NCBI GenBank assembly: GCA_029265155.1
Contig: JAJUJV010000010.1
Location: 1-33,469, forward strand
DNA from: Altererythrobacter sp.
GTDB lineage: Bacteria; Pseudomonadota; Alphaproteobacteria; Sphingomonadales; Sphingomonadaceae
Direction: 5' to 3'
Length of the DNA stretch: 33,469 nucleotides
The notes under the pieces were generated by a model. The model was not told the origin of the DNA. It searched no databases and worked only from the letters and a program-made list of their open reading frames with translations. Of this stretch, positions 9,313 through 17,911 are shown piece after piece (positions within the stretch are counted from its first letter, which is position 1; every line of letters begins with the position of its first letter). A program made the translations under genes and the position numbers.

Positions 9313-10209
9313 TCAGGCGCGCTTCCGTGCAGGTGCGGCCTTTTTCGCTGGGGCCTTCTTGGCGGGCGCCTTCTTGGCTGCGGGCTTTTTCGAGGAGGGC
9401 TTAGCTCCGCCTCCGCCGTCCTTGGTGCCGACCGACTTCTTGAGCGCGGCCATCAGGTCGATGACGTTGCTGCCACGAGCCGTTTCAGGCTCCTCGACAT
9501 CCTCGAGAACCTTCTTGCCTTTGGCCTTCTGCTTCTTCTCGATCAGCTTCTTCAGCGCCTCGACGTAGCGGTCGTGGAATTCACCCGGGTCGAACTTGGC
9601 GGCGCGCTGCTCGATCAGCGTTGTCGCGAGGTCGAGCAGTTCCTTGGCCGGCTTGGTGTCGGGAATGTCCTTGAAGTAGCTCTGCGCCTTGCGGACTTCG
9701 TCTTCGTAGCGCAGCGTCTCCAGCACGATGCCCTTGCCGCAAGGCTTGAGCGAGACCAGCGTTTCGCGCCCGCGCACCGAGATCTGCCCGATCCCGACCT
9801 TGCCGCTCTGCCGCAGTGCCTCGCGCAGCACGATGAACGCCTCTTCGGCGAGGTCGTCCGCCGGCACCACGTAATACGGCTTTTCGAAGTAGAACACGTC
9901 GATCTCGCCGGAGTCGACGAACTGGACGAGGTCGAGCGTCTTGCGGCTCTCGACTTTGGCCGCCTCGATCTCGTCGTTGTCGAGCAGGACGTAGTTGCCT
10001 TTCGACACCTCGTAGCCTTTGACGATCTCGTCGCGGTCCACGGGGCCGATGCCCTGGACGACCTTCTCGTAGTTGATCCGCTTGCCGCTCGGCTCATGGA
10101 TCTGGTGGAAACTGATCGACGCCCCGCTCTTGGTGGCCGAATAGACCTCGACAGGGATCGATACGAGCGCGAGGCGGATCTGCCCCTGCCAATAGGCACG
10201 TGCGGCCAT
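9313..10209 (-). CDS. ku: Non-homologous end-joining protein Ku
   Basis: MAARAYWQGQIRLALVSIPVEVYSATKSGASISFHQIH...GKRINYEKVVQG; Lys/Ala-rich C-terminal tail. Confidence 0.95.
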   Translation of the reverse strand: MAARAYWQGQIRLALVSIPVEVYSATKSGASISFHQIHEPSGKRINYEKVVQGIGPVDRDEIVKGYEVSKGNYVLLDNDEIEAAKVESRKTLDLVQFVDSGEIDVFYFEKPYYVVPADDLAEEAFIVLREALRQSGKVGIGQISVRGRETLVSLKPCGKGIVLETLRYEDEVRKAQSYFKDIPDTKPAKELLDLATTLIEQRAAKFDPGEFHDRYVEALKKLIEKKQKAKGKKVLEDVEEPETARGSNVIDLMAALKKSVGTKDGGGGAKPSSKKPAAKKAPAKKAPAKKAAPARKRA

Positions 10210-10273
10210 CTGTGCGGTTCCTCCTCTGTGCGCAGGAGTCAGCGCGCGAGGGGGCGGGCGGTTCCGGAGGAGC

Positions 10274-10296
10274 GACGAACCGGCGCCTGGTTCGTC
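10274..10296. terminator. Hairpin at the 3' end of the YaiI/DUF188 gene
   Basis: Perfect 8-bp inverted repeat GACGAACC-GGCGCCT-GGTTCGTC overlapping its stop codon and upstream of ku. Confidence 0.4.
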
Positions 10297-10771
10297 AGCC
10301 GCTGCGCCCCAACCGCACCAGCGTTTCATCCAACGCCTGCAGAAAGCGCGAACGGTCGGTCTTGGTGAACGGCTTCGGCCCGCCCATCAGCCCGTCGGCG
10401 CCAGCGCGGAGGTCCGCCATGATGGCGCGTGTGGCAATGGCGCCGCCGATCGAGCCCGTGGTGAACGGCCTTCCGTTCGGCGCGAGCACGGTCGCTCCTG
10501 CCTTCAGGCAGCGATCGGCGAGGAGGATGTCGGCGGTTACCACCACGGTGCGCTCATTTCGGGCTTGTCGCAGAGCGGCTTGCTCGGCGATCCAGTCGTC
10601 GGCGGCGTCGAACCCGCCGGAGACCACCACCCGCTCCACCCGCGGTCCGACGGGTACGCGGAACGGGCTGTTGCTGACCACGCTGACGGCGGCCTGGTGG
10701 CGCTCGGCGACGCGGTAGATTTCTTCCTTCACCGGACAAGCGTCGGCGTCGACGAGGATGCGCAGGGTCAT
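10295..10771 (-). CDS. YaiI/YqxD family protein (DUF188)
   Basis: MTLRILVDADACPVKEEIYRVAERH, VVTADILLADRCL, FTTGSIGGAIATRAIM family motifs. Confidence 0.93.
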   Translation of the reverse strand: MTLRILVDADACPVKEEIYRVAERHQAAVSVVSNSPFRVPVGPRVERVVVSGGFDAADDWIAEQAALRQARNERTVVVTADILLADRCLKAGATVLAPNGRPFTTGSIGGAIATRAIMADLRAGADGLMGGPKPFTKTDRSRFLQALDETLVRLGRSG

Positions 10772-10795
10772 TGGCTGGTTGCCACCACCGTGCAG

Positions 10796-11098
10796 CTACC
10801 GCTTCCGCACGAATTCCGCGCGAAGGACGAGGCCCTTGATGCCGTCATACTTGCAGTCGATTTCTTGGCTGTCGCCGGTCAGCCGGATCGACTTGATCAG
10901 CGTGCCCCGCTTCAGCGTCTGGCCCGCGCCTTTCACCTCCAGGTCCTTGATCAGCGTGACCTGGTCCCCATCGGAGAGCAGGTTGCCGACCGCGTCGCGC
11001 ACTTCCACACGGCCCGCTGCCGCTTGCCGGACCGCCAGTTCGGAAGCGGGCATCCACTCGCCGCTATCCTCGTCGTATACGTAATCGTCGTCGCTCAT
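10796..11098 (-). CDS. PhnA-like (zinc ribbon-less) alkylphosphonate utilisation protein
   Basis: DAVGNLLSDGDQVTLIKDLEVKGAGQTLKRGTLIKSIRLTGDSQEIDCKYDGIKGLVLRAEFVRK matches the PhnA C-terminal domain. Confidence 0.85.
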   Translation of the reverse strand: MSDDDYVYDEDSGEWMPASELAVRQAAAGRVEVRDAVGNLLSDGDQVTLIKDLEVKGAGQTLKRGTLIKSIRLTGDSQEIDCKYDGIKGLVLRAEFVRKR

Positions 11099-11183
11099 CA
11101 TCGCCTGTCTGTTCCTGCTCAAGCCATGGCGATTAGGCGTTCGCATCCCGACATGCTATAGGAGCGGGGCTGACGTCGAATTT

Positions 11184-11219
11184 TGCGACGGACTTCGGTG
11201 CCAAGACCCCGCCGTCGCA
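11184..11219. other. Inverted repeat in the cspA upstream region
   Basis: TGCGACGG ... CCGTCGCA (8 bp perfect, 20-nt loop) in a roughly 180-nt non-coding leader of cspA. Confidence 0.4.
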
Positions 11220-11340
11220 CTCAGGTGCGATAGCTACGGCCCCTGACGACGACTTCCTTTCGATTGACGACCCGAAGCACGACCCGCTCTGACCGGCAAT
11301 CCTGCCAAGGAGCGACCGAGGTTCTCGAAAGGAACACATC

Positions 11341-11547
11341 ATGCCGATCGGCACAGTCAAATTCTTCAACGCTGACAAGGGCTATGGCTTCATCGCTCCG
11401 GAAGATGGCGGCGACGACAGCTTCGTCCACATCACTGCCGTGCAAGCCGCGGGGATGCAGACCCTGAACAAGGATCAGCGCCTGTCCTACGAGGTCGAGC
11501 GCGGCCGGAATGGCAAGGAATCGGCAGTCAACCTCCAGGACGCCTGA
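11341..11547 (+). CDS. cspA: Cold-shock protein, CspA family
   Basis: MPIGTVKFFNADKGYGFIAPEDGGDDSFVHITAVQAAGM; RNP1/RNP2 motifs; SD AAAGGA upstream. Confidence 0.96.
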   Translation: MPIGTVKFFNADKGYGFIAPEDGGDDSFVHITAVQAAGMQTLNKDQRLSYEVERGRNGKESAVNLQDA

Positions 11548-11558
11548 CGCCATCCAGT

Positions 11559-11591
11559 TGGGGCGCGTTACTCTTCGAGAGCCGCGCCCCA
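11559..11591. terminator. Hairpin downstream of cspA
   Basis: TGGGGCGCG ... CGCGCCCCA (9 bp) with inner CTCT-TCG-AGAG stem. Confidence 0.6.
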
Positions 11592-11627
11592 GCACCGCCA
11601 CGCCCCCCTTTTCCAGGAGAACGCACG

Positions 11628-11870
11628 ATGAGCCAGACCTTCGAATTCTATGACCGGCAGGCAAAGTCCGCCGAAGCCGAAGCGGCGAAGGCCCAGCTCG
11701 AGAACGTGCGCGACCGCGAGCTGCGCTCTGCAGCTGCCTGGCGCAGCATGGCGGACCGGCAGCTGCTGATCGACAGCGAGCGCGCCAAATCCGAGGAAGT
11801 GCGCGCGGCCCGCCGCGCTGCCGAGCTCGAAGCAGCCGCCGACAACGCGCATTACGCGGTCAAGGACTGA
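11628..11870 (+). CDS. Small Ala/Glu/Arg-rich helical protein of unknown function
   Basis: 80-aa ORF, SD CAGGAG upstream, coiled-coil-like composition, no recognised domain. Confidence 0.7.
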   Translation: MSQTFEFYDRQAKSAEAEAAKAQLENVRDRELRSAAAWRSMADRQLLIDSERAKSEEVRAARRAAELEAAADNAHYAVKD

Positions 11871-11892
11871 CGCTGCGGCAGCGGCCGCGGGT

Positions 11893-12318
11893 TCAGTCCT
11901 CCAGCCGCGCCTCGAGCGTGATCTCGCAGTTCAGCAGTTTCGAGATAGGGCAGCCGGCTTTCGCTTCGTTAGCGAGGCGCTCGAACTCGGCGCGGTCCAG
12001 CCCTGCTACGCGCGCCACCAAGGACAGCGCGGATTTAGTGACGGTGAAACCGCCGTCACTCGGCTGCAGCGTCACCTTGCACTCCGCCTCAAGTGTACCG
12101 TCGTTATGGCCTGCCTTGGCTAATGCAAAGCTGGTCGCCATCGTGAAGCAAGCGGCGTGCGCAGCGGCGATCATCTCTTCTGGGTTGGTGCCAGCCTCGT
12201 CCTCGAAGCGCGTGCCGAAGCCGTAAGGCGCGTCCAATGCGCCCGATGCGAACTTTACCCGTCCCTTACCTTCCTTGCCGAGGCCTTCGTAGCGGGCGGT
12301 AGCGCTATTCACGGTCAT
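11893..12318 (-). CDS. OsmC family peroxiredoxin-like protein
   Basis: TNPEEMIAAAHAACFTMATSFALAKAGH and GCPISKLLNCEITLEA motifs with both conserved Cys. Confidence 0.93.
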   Translation of the reverse strand: MTVNSATARYEGLGKEGKGRVKFASGALDAPYGFGTRFEDEAGTNPEEMIAAAHAACFTMATSFALAKAGHNDGTLEAECKVTLQPSDGGFTVTKSALSLVARVAGLDRAEFERLANEAKAGCPISKLLNCEITLEARLED

Positions 12319-12383
12319 GCTCTGCTCCTTCGATCACGCGGGCAAACCTATCGGCCCTCCGCTCCAAGCGTTGCTTCCGAGCT

Positions 12384-12617
12384 TCAGCGGGCCGAGGCGT
12401 GGCGGTGCGTCAGCGCCGCCATCAACGTAAAGCCGCGCCCGCGCTCGCCGTTCCAGGCGCGCTCGTGGAAGAAGAACACAACAGCGTTCACCAACGGCTC
12501 GATCAGCGCGATGCCTCCCGCGATCGCAACGGAGCCGGTGAAGACGTAGGCGACGCTGAACCCTACGATCAGGTGAAGCGCCAGGAAGCTAAAGGTTTTG
12601 GATAGATCGCGGCTCAT
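12384..12617 (-). CDS. DUF2061 small membrane protein
   Basis: LSKTFSFLALHLIVGFSVAYVFTGSVAIAGGIALIEPLVNAVVFFFHERAWN pattern typical of DUF2061. Confidence 0.88.
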   Translation of the reverse strand: MSRDLSKTFSFLALHLIVGFSVAYVFTGSVAIAGGIALIEPLVNAVVFFFHERAWNGERGRGFTLMAALTHRHASAR

Positions 12618-12642
12618 GGGTTTCTCCCCTCAAGCGCTGAAT

Positions 12643-12659
12643 ATGCGTCTCATTCGCAA
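12643..12659. promoter_or_regulatory. Possible Fur-type operator
   Basis: ATGCGTCTCATTCGCAA resembles alphaproteobacterial Fur boxes (TTGCGAATNATTCGCAA-like) on one arm only; upstream of the DUF2061 gene. Confidence 0.25.
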
Positions 12660-12737
12660 TAAAGCAAAGTGGCTAAAGCCGATAAGCGTCATCGATTATG
12701 ACGATGGATCGGGTTAGGACCGCCGCGATTGCCGGGC

Positions 12738-14129
12738 TCATTTGGGCCCGAGCATGTCCTCAGGCCGCACCAGTCGGTCATAGTCGTCGGCGCTGACGTG
12801 ACCGTTGTCGACGGCCGCTTCCCGCAAGGTCACGCCGCGTTTGTGCGCGTCCTTGGCGATAGCAGCGGCCTTGTCGTAGCCGATCGCTGGCGCGAGCGCG
12901 GTCACCAGCATCAGCGAGCGTTCGACGCCGGCGGCGATGTTCTCGAGCCTCGGCTCGAGCCCTTCGAGCAGGTTGTCGACAAAGCTGTCCGAAGCGTCGC
13001 CGAGCAGCCGCACCGATTGCAGCACATTATACGCGACGACCGGGCGATAGACGTTGAGCTCGAAATGCCCCTGGCTCCCGGCAAAGGTCACGGCCGCGTG
13101 GTTGCCGAACACCTGGGCACAGACCTGGGTCATCGCCTCGGCCTGGGTCGGATTGACCTTGCCAGGCATGATCGACGAACCCGGCTCGTTTTCGGGCAGC
13201 GCCAGCTCGCCAAGTCCTGCGCGCGGGCCGGAACCAAGAAAGCGGATGTCGTTGGCGATCTTGTACAGGCTGGCCGCCAGCGTGTTGAGCGCGCCGTGAG
13301 CAAAGACCAGCGCATCCTGCCCGGCAAGCGCTTCGAACTTGTTGGGCGCGGTCACGAACGGCAGCCCGGTGGCGCTGGCGATCTCGGCCGCGATAGCCTC
13401 GGCAAACCCGCTCGGCGCGTTCAGGCCGGTACCAACTGCCGTGCCACCCTGCGCCAGTTCATAGAGCCCGGGCAGGCTCGCCTCGATCCGCTCGATCCCC
13501 ACGCGCACCTGGTGCGCGTAGCCGGAAAACTCCTGCCCCAGCGTCAGCGGAGTCGCATCCTGCGTATGCGTGCGACCGATCTTGACAATCTTGCCCCAGC
13601 TTTGCGCCTTGGCTTCCAGATCCTCCCCCAGCCGCCGCAAGGCGGGTAGAAGGTCCCCCGTGATTGCCACGGCCGCCGCGACATGGATCGCCGTCGGGAT
13701 CGTGTCGTTCGACGACTGGCTCATGTTGACGTGGTCGTTCGGGTGGATCGGGGATTTGCTGCCCAGTTCGCCGCCGAGGGCCTGGTTGGCGCGGTTCGCC
13801 AGCACCTCGTTCATGTTCATGTTGCTCTGCGTGCCCGATCCGGTCTGCCACACGACCAGCGGGAAATGATCGTCGAGCCGCCCGGCCAGCACGTCATCCG
13901 CCGCGGACACGATCGCCTCGGCCAGCCGCGCGTCGAGCAGGCCGAGCTTGAGGTTGGTCACCGCCGCCGCGCGTTTCACCGTCGCCAGCGCGCGGATCAG
14001 CGGTCGCGGCAGTCGCTCGCCGCCGATGCGGAAGTTCTGCAGGCTGCGCTGCGTCTGCGCGCCCCACAGTTTGTCGGCAGGGACTTCGATAGGGCCGAAA
14101 GTGTCGGTCTCGGTGCGGGTCTCGGTCAT
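12738..14129 (-). CDS. fumC: Class II fumarate hydratase
   Basis: [52 protein letters not shown] signature. Confidence 0.96.
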   Translation of the reverse strand: MTETRTETDTFGPIEVPADKLWGAQTQRSLQNFRIGGERLPRPLIRALATVKRAAAVTNLKLGLLDARLAEAIVSAADDVLAGRLDDHFPLVVWQTGSGTQSNMNMNEVLANRANQALGGELGSKSPIHPNDHVNMSQSSNDTIPTAIHVAAAVAITGDLLPALRRLGEDLEAKAQSWGKIVKIGRTHTQDATPLTLGQEFSGYAHQVRVGIERIEASLPGLYELAQGGTAVGTGLNAPSGFAEAIAAEIASATGLPFVTAPNKFEALAGQDALVFAHGALNTLAASLYKIANDIRFLGSGPRAGLGELALPENEPGSSIMPGKVNPTQAEAMTQVCAQVFGNHAAVTFAGSQGHFELNVYRPVVAYNVLQSVRLLGDASDSFVDNLLEGLEPRLENIAAGVERSLMLVTALAPAIGYDKAAAIAKDAHKRGVTLREAAVDNGHVSADDYDRLVRPEDMLGPK

Positions 14130-14223
14130 GACAGACCTCCTAATGCACGAACGGCCTTATCGTCCCACGGCAATCTCTGGACGAGGCCCATTTCGGCGGA
14201 CCAGCCCGCCAGTGCAGCCTGCG

Positions 14224-14847
14224 TCAGTTGCGCTTGTAGCTGGTCTGATCCCACGAGGGTTGAAGGCGGCTCATCACCTCGCGCGCGGAGTCTTCCACGG
14301 TCTTCAGGTGAATACGAATGTCGCGTTCGGTGCTTTCCGGCCCAACACCATCGAAATGATAGCGCGCAGTCTCGGCAAAGCCGAACACGTCCGACAGGTA
14401 GCGGTCGTAGACCGTGCGCAGCGAGTTGAGCACGCCTTTTTCGTTGAGCCAGGCCCGGGTCGAACCCGAGGAGGTCAATGACACGAGCCTCTTGCCCTCC
14501 AGCAAATTGGTGTCACCGCCGAACCCGCGCTCGCGTCCGGCACCGAACACCCGATCGATATAGCCAACCAGCATCGCCGGCGGCGCGCCGAACCAGATCG
14601 GGTAAACCAGCACGAAGACATCGACGTCGCCAAGCAGCGCCCATTCCGCCACAACGTCCTCACCGGGGGCGCCGGAGCGTTCCTCATCGCGCAGGATCGG
14701 GTCGAAATCCATTCGGTAGAGATCGCGGACTACGACCTCCTGCCCGCGCGCCGAGACGGTTTCGGCGTAACGCTGCGCGGCCGAGAGCGTGAAGCTCTCC
14801 TCGGCCGGATGGCAGACGATGACAGCGTGTTTGATGGTCTTCGACAT
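14224..14847 (-). CDS. NAD(P)H dehydrogenase/quinone reductase-like, flavodoxin fold
   Basis: HAVIVCHPAEESFTLSAAQRYAETVSARGQEVVVRDLYRMDFDPIL and FVLVYPIWFGAPPAMLVGYIDRVF. Confidence 0.88.
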   Translation of the reverse strand: MSKTIKHAVIVCHPAEESFTLSAAQRYAETVSARGQEVVVRDLYRMDFDPILRDEERSGAPGEDVVAEWALLGDVDVFVLVYPIWFGAPPAMLVGYIDRVFGAGRERGFGGDTNLLEGKRLVSLTSSGSTRAWLNEKGVLNSLRTVYDRYLSDVFGFAETARYHFDGVGPESTERDIRIHLKTVEDSAREVMSRLQPSWDQTSYKRN

Positions 14848-14944
14848 ATGCTGCTCCGAAGCGGCGCATCGGCCGCGGCCCTCAATCTATATTAGCATAT
14901 GAGCGCCAAGGCCAAGCCGCGGTTCCCTCAGCAGACGAGCGGGA

Positions 14945-16828
14945 TCAGCCCAGCGGCGCCAGAATGGTATCGAGTAGGCGCGGCCCATCCGTGACCGGTT
15001 CCAGATGCGGATACCGGTGCCCGCCCGGGCAATCGATCTCCACCTCGCGCGTCCGCTTGCCCGCCTTAACTGCCAGCCGGATCGGATCGCCGTCCGTTGC
15101 ACGGGCGACCGCTCGCTTCAGTTCATCGACATCGAAGGCACGACCATCGACGGCAAGCAGCGACGACCCGGCCGTAACCCCCGCGCGGAAGGCCGGCCCT
15201 TCCCACAGCACTTCCTTGATCTCACCGTCGGAGGCGACTGCCATGCCGATCGAGAACAGCAGGTTGGTGACGCCGAACACCGCCTCCTTGCTGATCTGGT
15301 AGTCGCTTGGCCGATCCTTGTAGACCAGTCGGTATCCGCCTCGTTCAACACCGTCGAGCGGCGCGCCCGATGTGGTGCGGTTCAGCTTTTCGTCGAAGAA
15401 TGCGGCCCAGTCGAACGGCGCGATTTCCGCCAGGGTGCCGACCACGTCTTCGAACGTATAGGTGTGGGTGGTCGTAACTCCATCCTCCATGCCGAAGAAG
15501 GCGCGGGCGAAGTCGTCGAGCGAGCGTGTTCCGCCGGTCATTTCGCGAATGCGCGTATCCACGTCGAGCCAGACCAGTGCGCCTTCGGTGTAGTAATCTT
15601 CGCTGCGCTGCCAGCTCGGCCACGGCAACGGACTACGCGCAGCGATGATCGGATCGCGCGTGGTATCGCTCAGCGGCCGCCAGCGGCTTCCAGCTCGGAT
15701 CTCGTGAGTGGCAGCGATTTCAGCCAGCGCCTGCAGCGCCTGCTCCGGCGTCCACAAACCGGAACGGGCGCAAAGAACCCGGTCCCAATACTGCGTCTGC
15801 CCTTCGTAGACCCACATCAGGCTATTGCGGATCGGCCGATCGAAGCTCGGCGTCCACGAGTCGGCGCCGCGCCGGTACTTGCCGTTCCAGCTGTGTACGT
15901 ATTCGTGGGGGATCGTGTCGCGGCGAGCGAAGCTCTTGTCCCATTCGCGGAAGTACCCGGGAATGCTGGCCGCTTCGCACGAGCAATGATGCTCGACCCC
16001 GATCGAGCCGATCTCGTCACTGAGCGCCAGCAGGACTTCGAACCGGCCGAAGTGCCTCGCGCCGAACAGCCGATCGGCCTGCCGAACCAGTTCGCGATGG
16101 GGCTCTATCTGCGCTTCGGTCGCCTCGAGCAGATCTGCCCGGTCCGCGACGACGTTGAGCCACACCTGCTCGCGCTCGTCGATCCCGATCCGCCTGAAAT
16201 ACCGTCCTGCGAAGACCGGCGAATCCACCAGAATGTCGAGCGCGACCGGTGCGAACCCGACGCCGCCATCCTCGCGCGAGATCGCTTGGAGCGCGCAGGC
16301 GAACTCCCAACCATCCGGAATGATCAGCCGCGGCTCGACCACAATTCGGCGCGCGAAAAAGCCCGCTGGATAAAGCAGCACCGTGTTCCACGCGAGGTTG
16401 AGAAGTTCGGGACTGACGATCTCGCGCCCTTGCGCACTGTCGGTCGCCGAGAGGAACTGGAATTCGGCCTCGACTTCCGTGCAACCTGCCGGCACCTCGA
16501 CGTGGAAGGCGTTAACCTCGGTCGAATGGCGGCGCCAGCACAGCTCGTCCCGGCCGCTCCGGAAGGTCAGCCCGGCAAGCAGCTCGATCGGCGCCTGCGG
16601 GGCATGATAGCCCGGCAGCCACTTCGGGTAGAGCAGCGTGACCTCGCCCGGCTCTGCCACTGGAATGGTCTCGCGGACCCGGAATATCCGCCGATCGAGA
16701 TCGGTGACATCGACGCTGAGCCGGATCGTTCCCGGATAGTCGATATCGTCGCGCGGCTCCTCGATCGGGCTAGCGCCGGGAAGCGGCTGGGGCAGGCCGG
16801 CGGCGCTATGCGCCGGGCGCGAAGGCAC
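14945..16828 (-). CDS. M61 family metallopeptidase (glycyl aminopeptidase-like, PDZ at C-terminus)
   Basis: IPHEYVHSWNGKYRRGADSWTPSF (HExxH), YEGQTQYWDRVL; exact start uncertain. Confidence 0.92.
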   Translation of the reverse strand: MPSRPAHSAAGLPQPLPGASPIEEPRDDIDYPGTIRLSVDVTDLDRRIFRVRETIPVAEPGEVTLLYPKWLPGYHAPQAPIELLAGLTFRSGRDELCWRRHSTEVNAFHVEVPAGCTEVEAEFQFLSATDSAQGREIVSPELLNLAWNTVLLYPAGFFARRIVVEPRLIIPDGWEFACALQAISREDGGVGFAPVALDILVDSPVFAGRYFRRIGIDEREQVWLNVVADRADLLEATEAQIEPHRELVRQADRLFGARHFGRFEVLLALSDEIGSIGVEHHCSCEAASIPGYFREWDKSFARRDTIPHEYVHSWNGKYRRGADSWTPSFDRPIRNSLMWVYEGQTQYWDRVLCARSGLWTPEQALQALAEIAATHEIRAGSRWRPLSDTTRDPIIAARSPLPWPSWQRSEDYYTEGALVWLDVDTRIREMTGGTRSLDDFARAFFGMEDGVTTTHTYTFEDVVGTLAEIAPFDWAAFFDEKLNRTTSGAPLDGVERGGYRLVYKDRPSDYQISKEAVFGVTNLLFSIGMAVASDGEIKEVLWEGPAFRAGVTAGSSLLAVDGRAFDVDELKRAVARATDGDPIRLAVKAGKRTREVEIDCPGGHRYPHLEPVTDGPRLLDTILAPLG

Positions 16829-16848
16829 AATGTCGGACAGGGGGAGCG

Positions 16849-17097
16849 CTACTGAACGCGAAACGGCAGGTCGATGCTCTGGGGAGCGTCCCCGAAATCG
16901 ATCTGCAACCCGCCGTCGTAAAGCGTGATCCGCGTGGGCCCGCTCAGTTGATCCACATCGATCTGCAAGGTGTCGCCGGGCAGCAGCCTCGCCCGCTCCG
17001 GCATCAGTTCACTTATGACTTCAAACGCTCGCGATGCATCGTTCTGCAACACCCTTCGGGCCGCAGGGTGCGTTGGAAACCGAGCAACCTTTCCCAT
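16849..17097 (-). CDS. Hypothetical protein
   Basis: 82 aa from MGKVARFPTHPAARRVLQ; immediately upstream of the M61 gene on the same strand; no recognised domain. Confidence 0.55.
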   Translation of the reverse strand: MGKVARFPTHPAARRVLQNDASRAFEVISELMPERARLLPGDTLQIDVDQLSGPTRITLYDGGLQIDFGDAPQSIDLPFRVQ

Positions 17098-17188
17098 TGA
17101 ACGCTCCTGACAAGCGACGGCCGATGCTTCGGTTCGCCACTGGCAATCGAACGGCCAACTAAGGAGTTGGTTCCTGTACAACGCAACT

Positions 17189-17200
17189 AAACATATGTTT
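17189..17200. promoter_or_regulatory. Perfect 12-bp AT-rich palindrome in a divergent intergenic region
   Basis: AAACATATGTTT, between genes starting at 17097 (-) and 17311 (+). Confidence 0.35.
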
Positions 17201-17310
17201 TAAAGGGAAAAAGGCTTGGGAACAACTTACCCGCTGCGGGCTTGTTCTTGCAGCTCTAAGAGCAAACTCTCTAGAGCACCCTCCTCTTCATCAATAGACC
17301 CGCCAAACGC

Positions 17311-17880
17311 ATGTCTCTTCCCGCCCTTACCGCTGAGTCTTTTCACGGCCCCAGGATACTGCTCTCCGGAACAGTCGATCAATCGATGTACTCGCACTTC
17401 CGCGAGCAGCTCGATGCCGCTCCGCAGGAGGGGCTGTGCGTGGTCGAGCTGTCGACGCTGGGCGGAGATCCCGAAGTCGCCCGAGTGATGGGCGAGGATG
17501 TGCGCTTCCACAGCGACATCAATCCGGCGCGGCGCATCGTCTTTCTCGGCAAGGCAGCGATCTATTCGGCCGGGACCACGTTCATGAGCTTCTTCGCGCG
17601 CGAGAACCGCTATCTGACGCGCGGCACCCGGTTGATGATCCACGAGCGGATCATGTCCTGCTCACTCGATCTCAATGGACCGCTGACTACCTGCATCGCT
17701 TCGGTCGAAGCCAAGCTGCACGAGCTGCGCACCTCCATCGAAATCCAGAACGAGGGTTTCGAGAACCTCGTGCTCGGCTCCAGCGTATCGCTTGAGGAAG
17801 TGCTCCGCCGCGCACCGTCGAACTGGTACATCGAGGCTTCCGAAGCCGTCGAACTTGGGCTGATCCAAGCGGTGATCTAG
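17311..17880 (+). CDS. ClpP-like (peptidase S14-like) protein
   Basis: RILLSGTVDQSMYSHFREQL, KAAIYSAGTTFMSFF (Ser), RLMIHERIM (His), EASEAVELGLI; divergent from housekeeping ClpP. Confidence 0.8.
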   Translation: MSLPALTAESFHGPRILLSGTVDQSMYSHFREQLDAAPQEGLCVVELSTLGGDPEVARVMGEDVRFHSDINPARRIVFLGKAAIYSAGTTFMSFFARENRYLTRGTRLMIHERIMSCSLDLNGPLTTCIASVEAKLHELRTSIEIQNEGFENLVLGSSVSLEEVLRRAPSNWYIEASEAVELGLIQAVI

Positions 17881-17911
17881 CCAATCCTGGCGGCAAGCTG
17901 GATCGCGATCT

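Noticed and set aside
12733-12751. Imperfect GC hairpin at the end of fumC
   Set aside because: Short with mismatch and inside coding sequence; not convincing as a terminator.
15005-16855. 616-aa plus-strand ORF opposite the M61 peptidase
   Set aside because: Shadow ORF; HExxH peptidase on the minus strand explains the region.
17219-17246. GGAAC ... GTT resembling an EcfG general stress promoter before the ClpP-like gene
   Set aside because: Spacer is 20 nt, longer than I expect for EcfG promoters; not supported.
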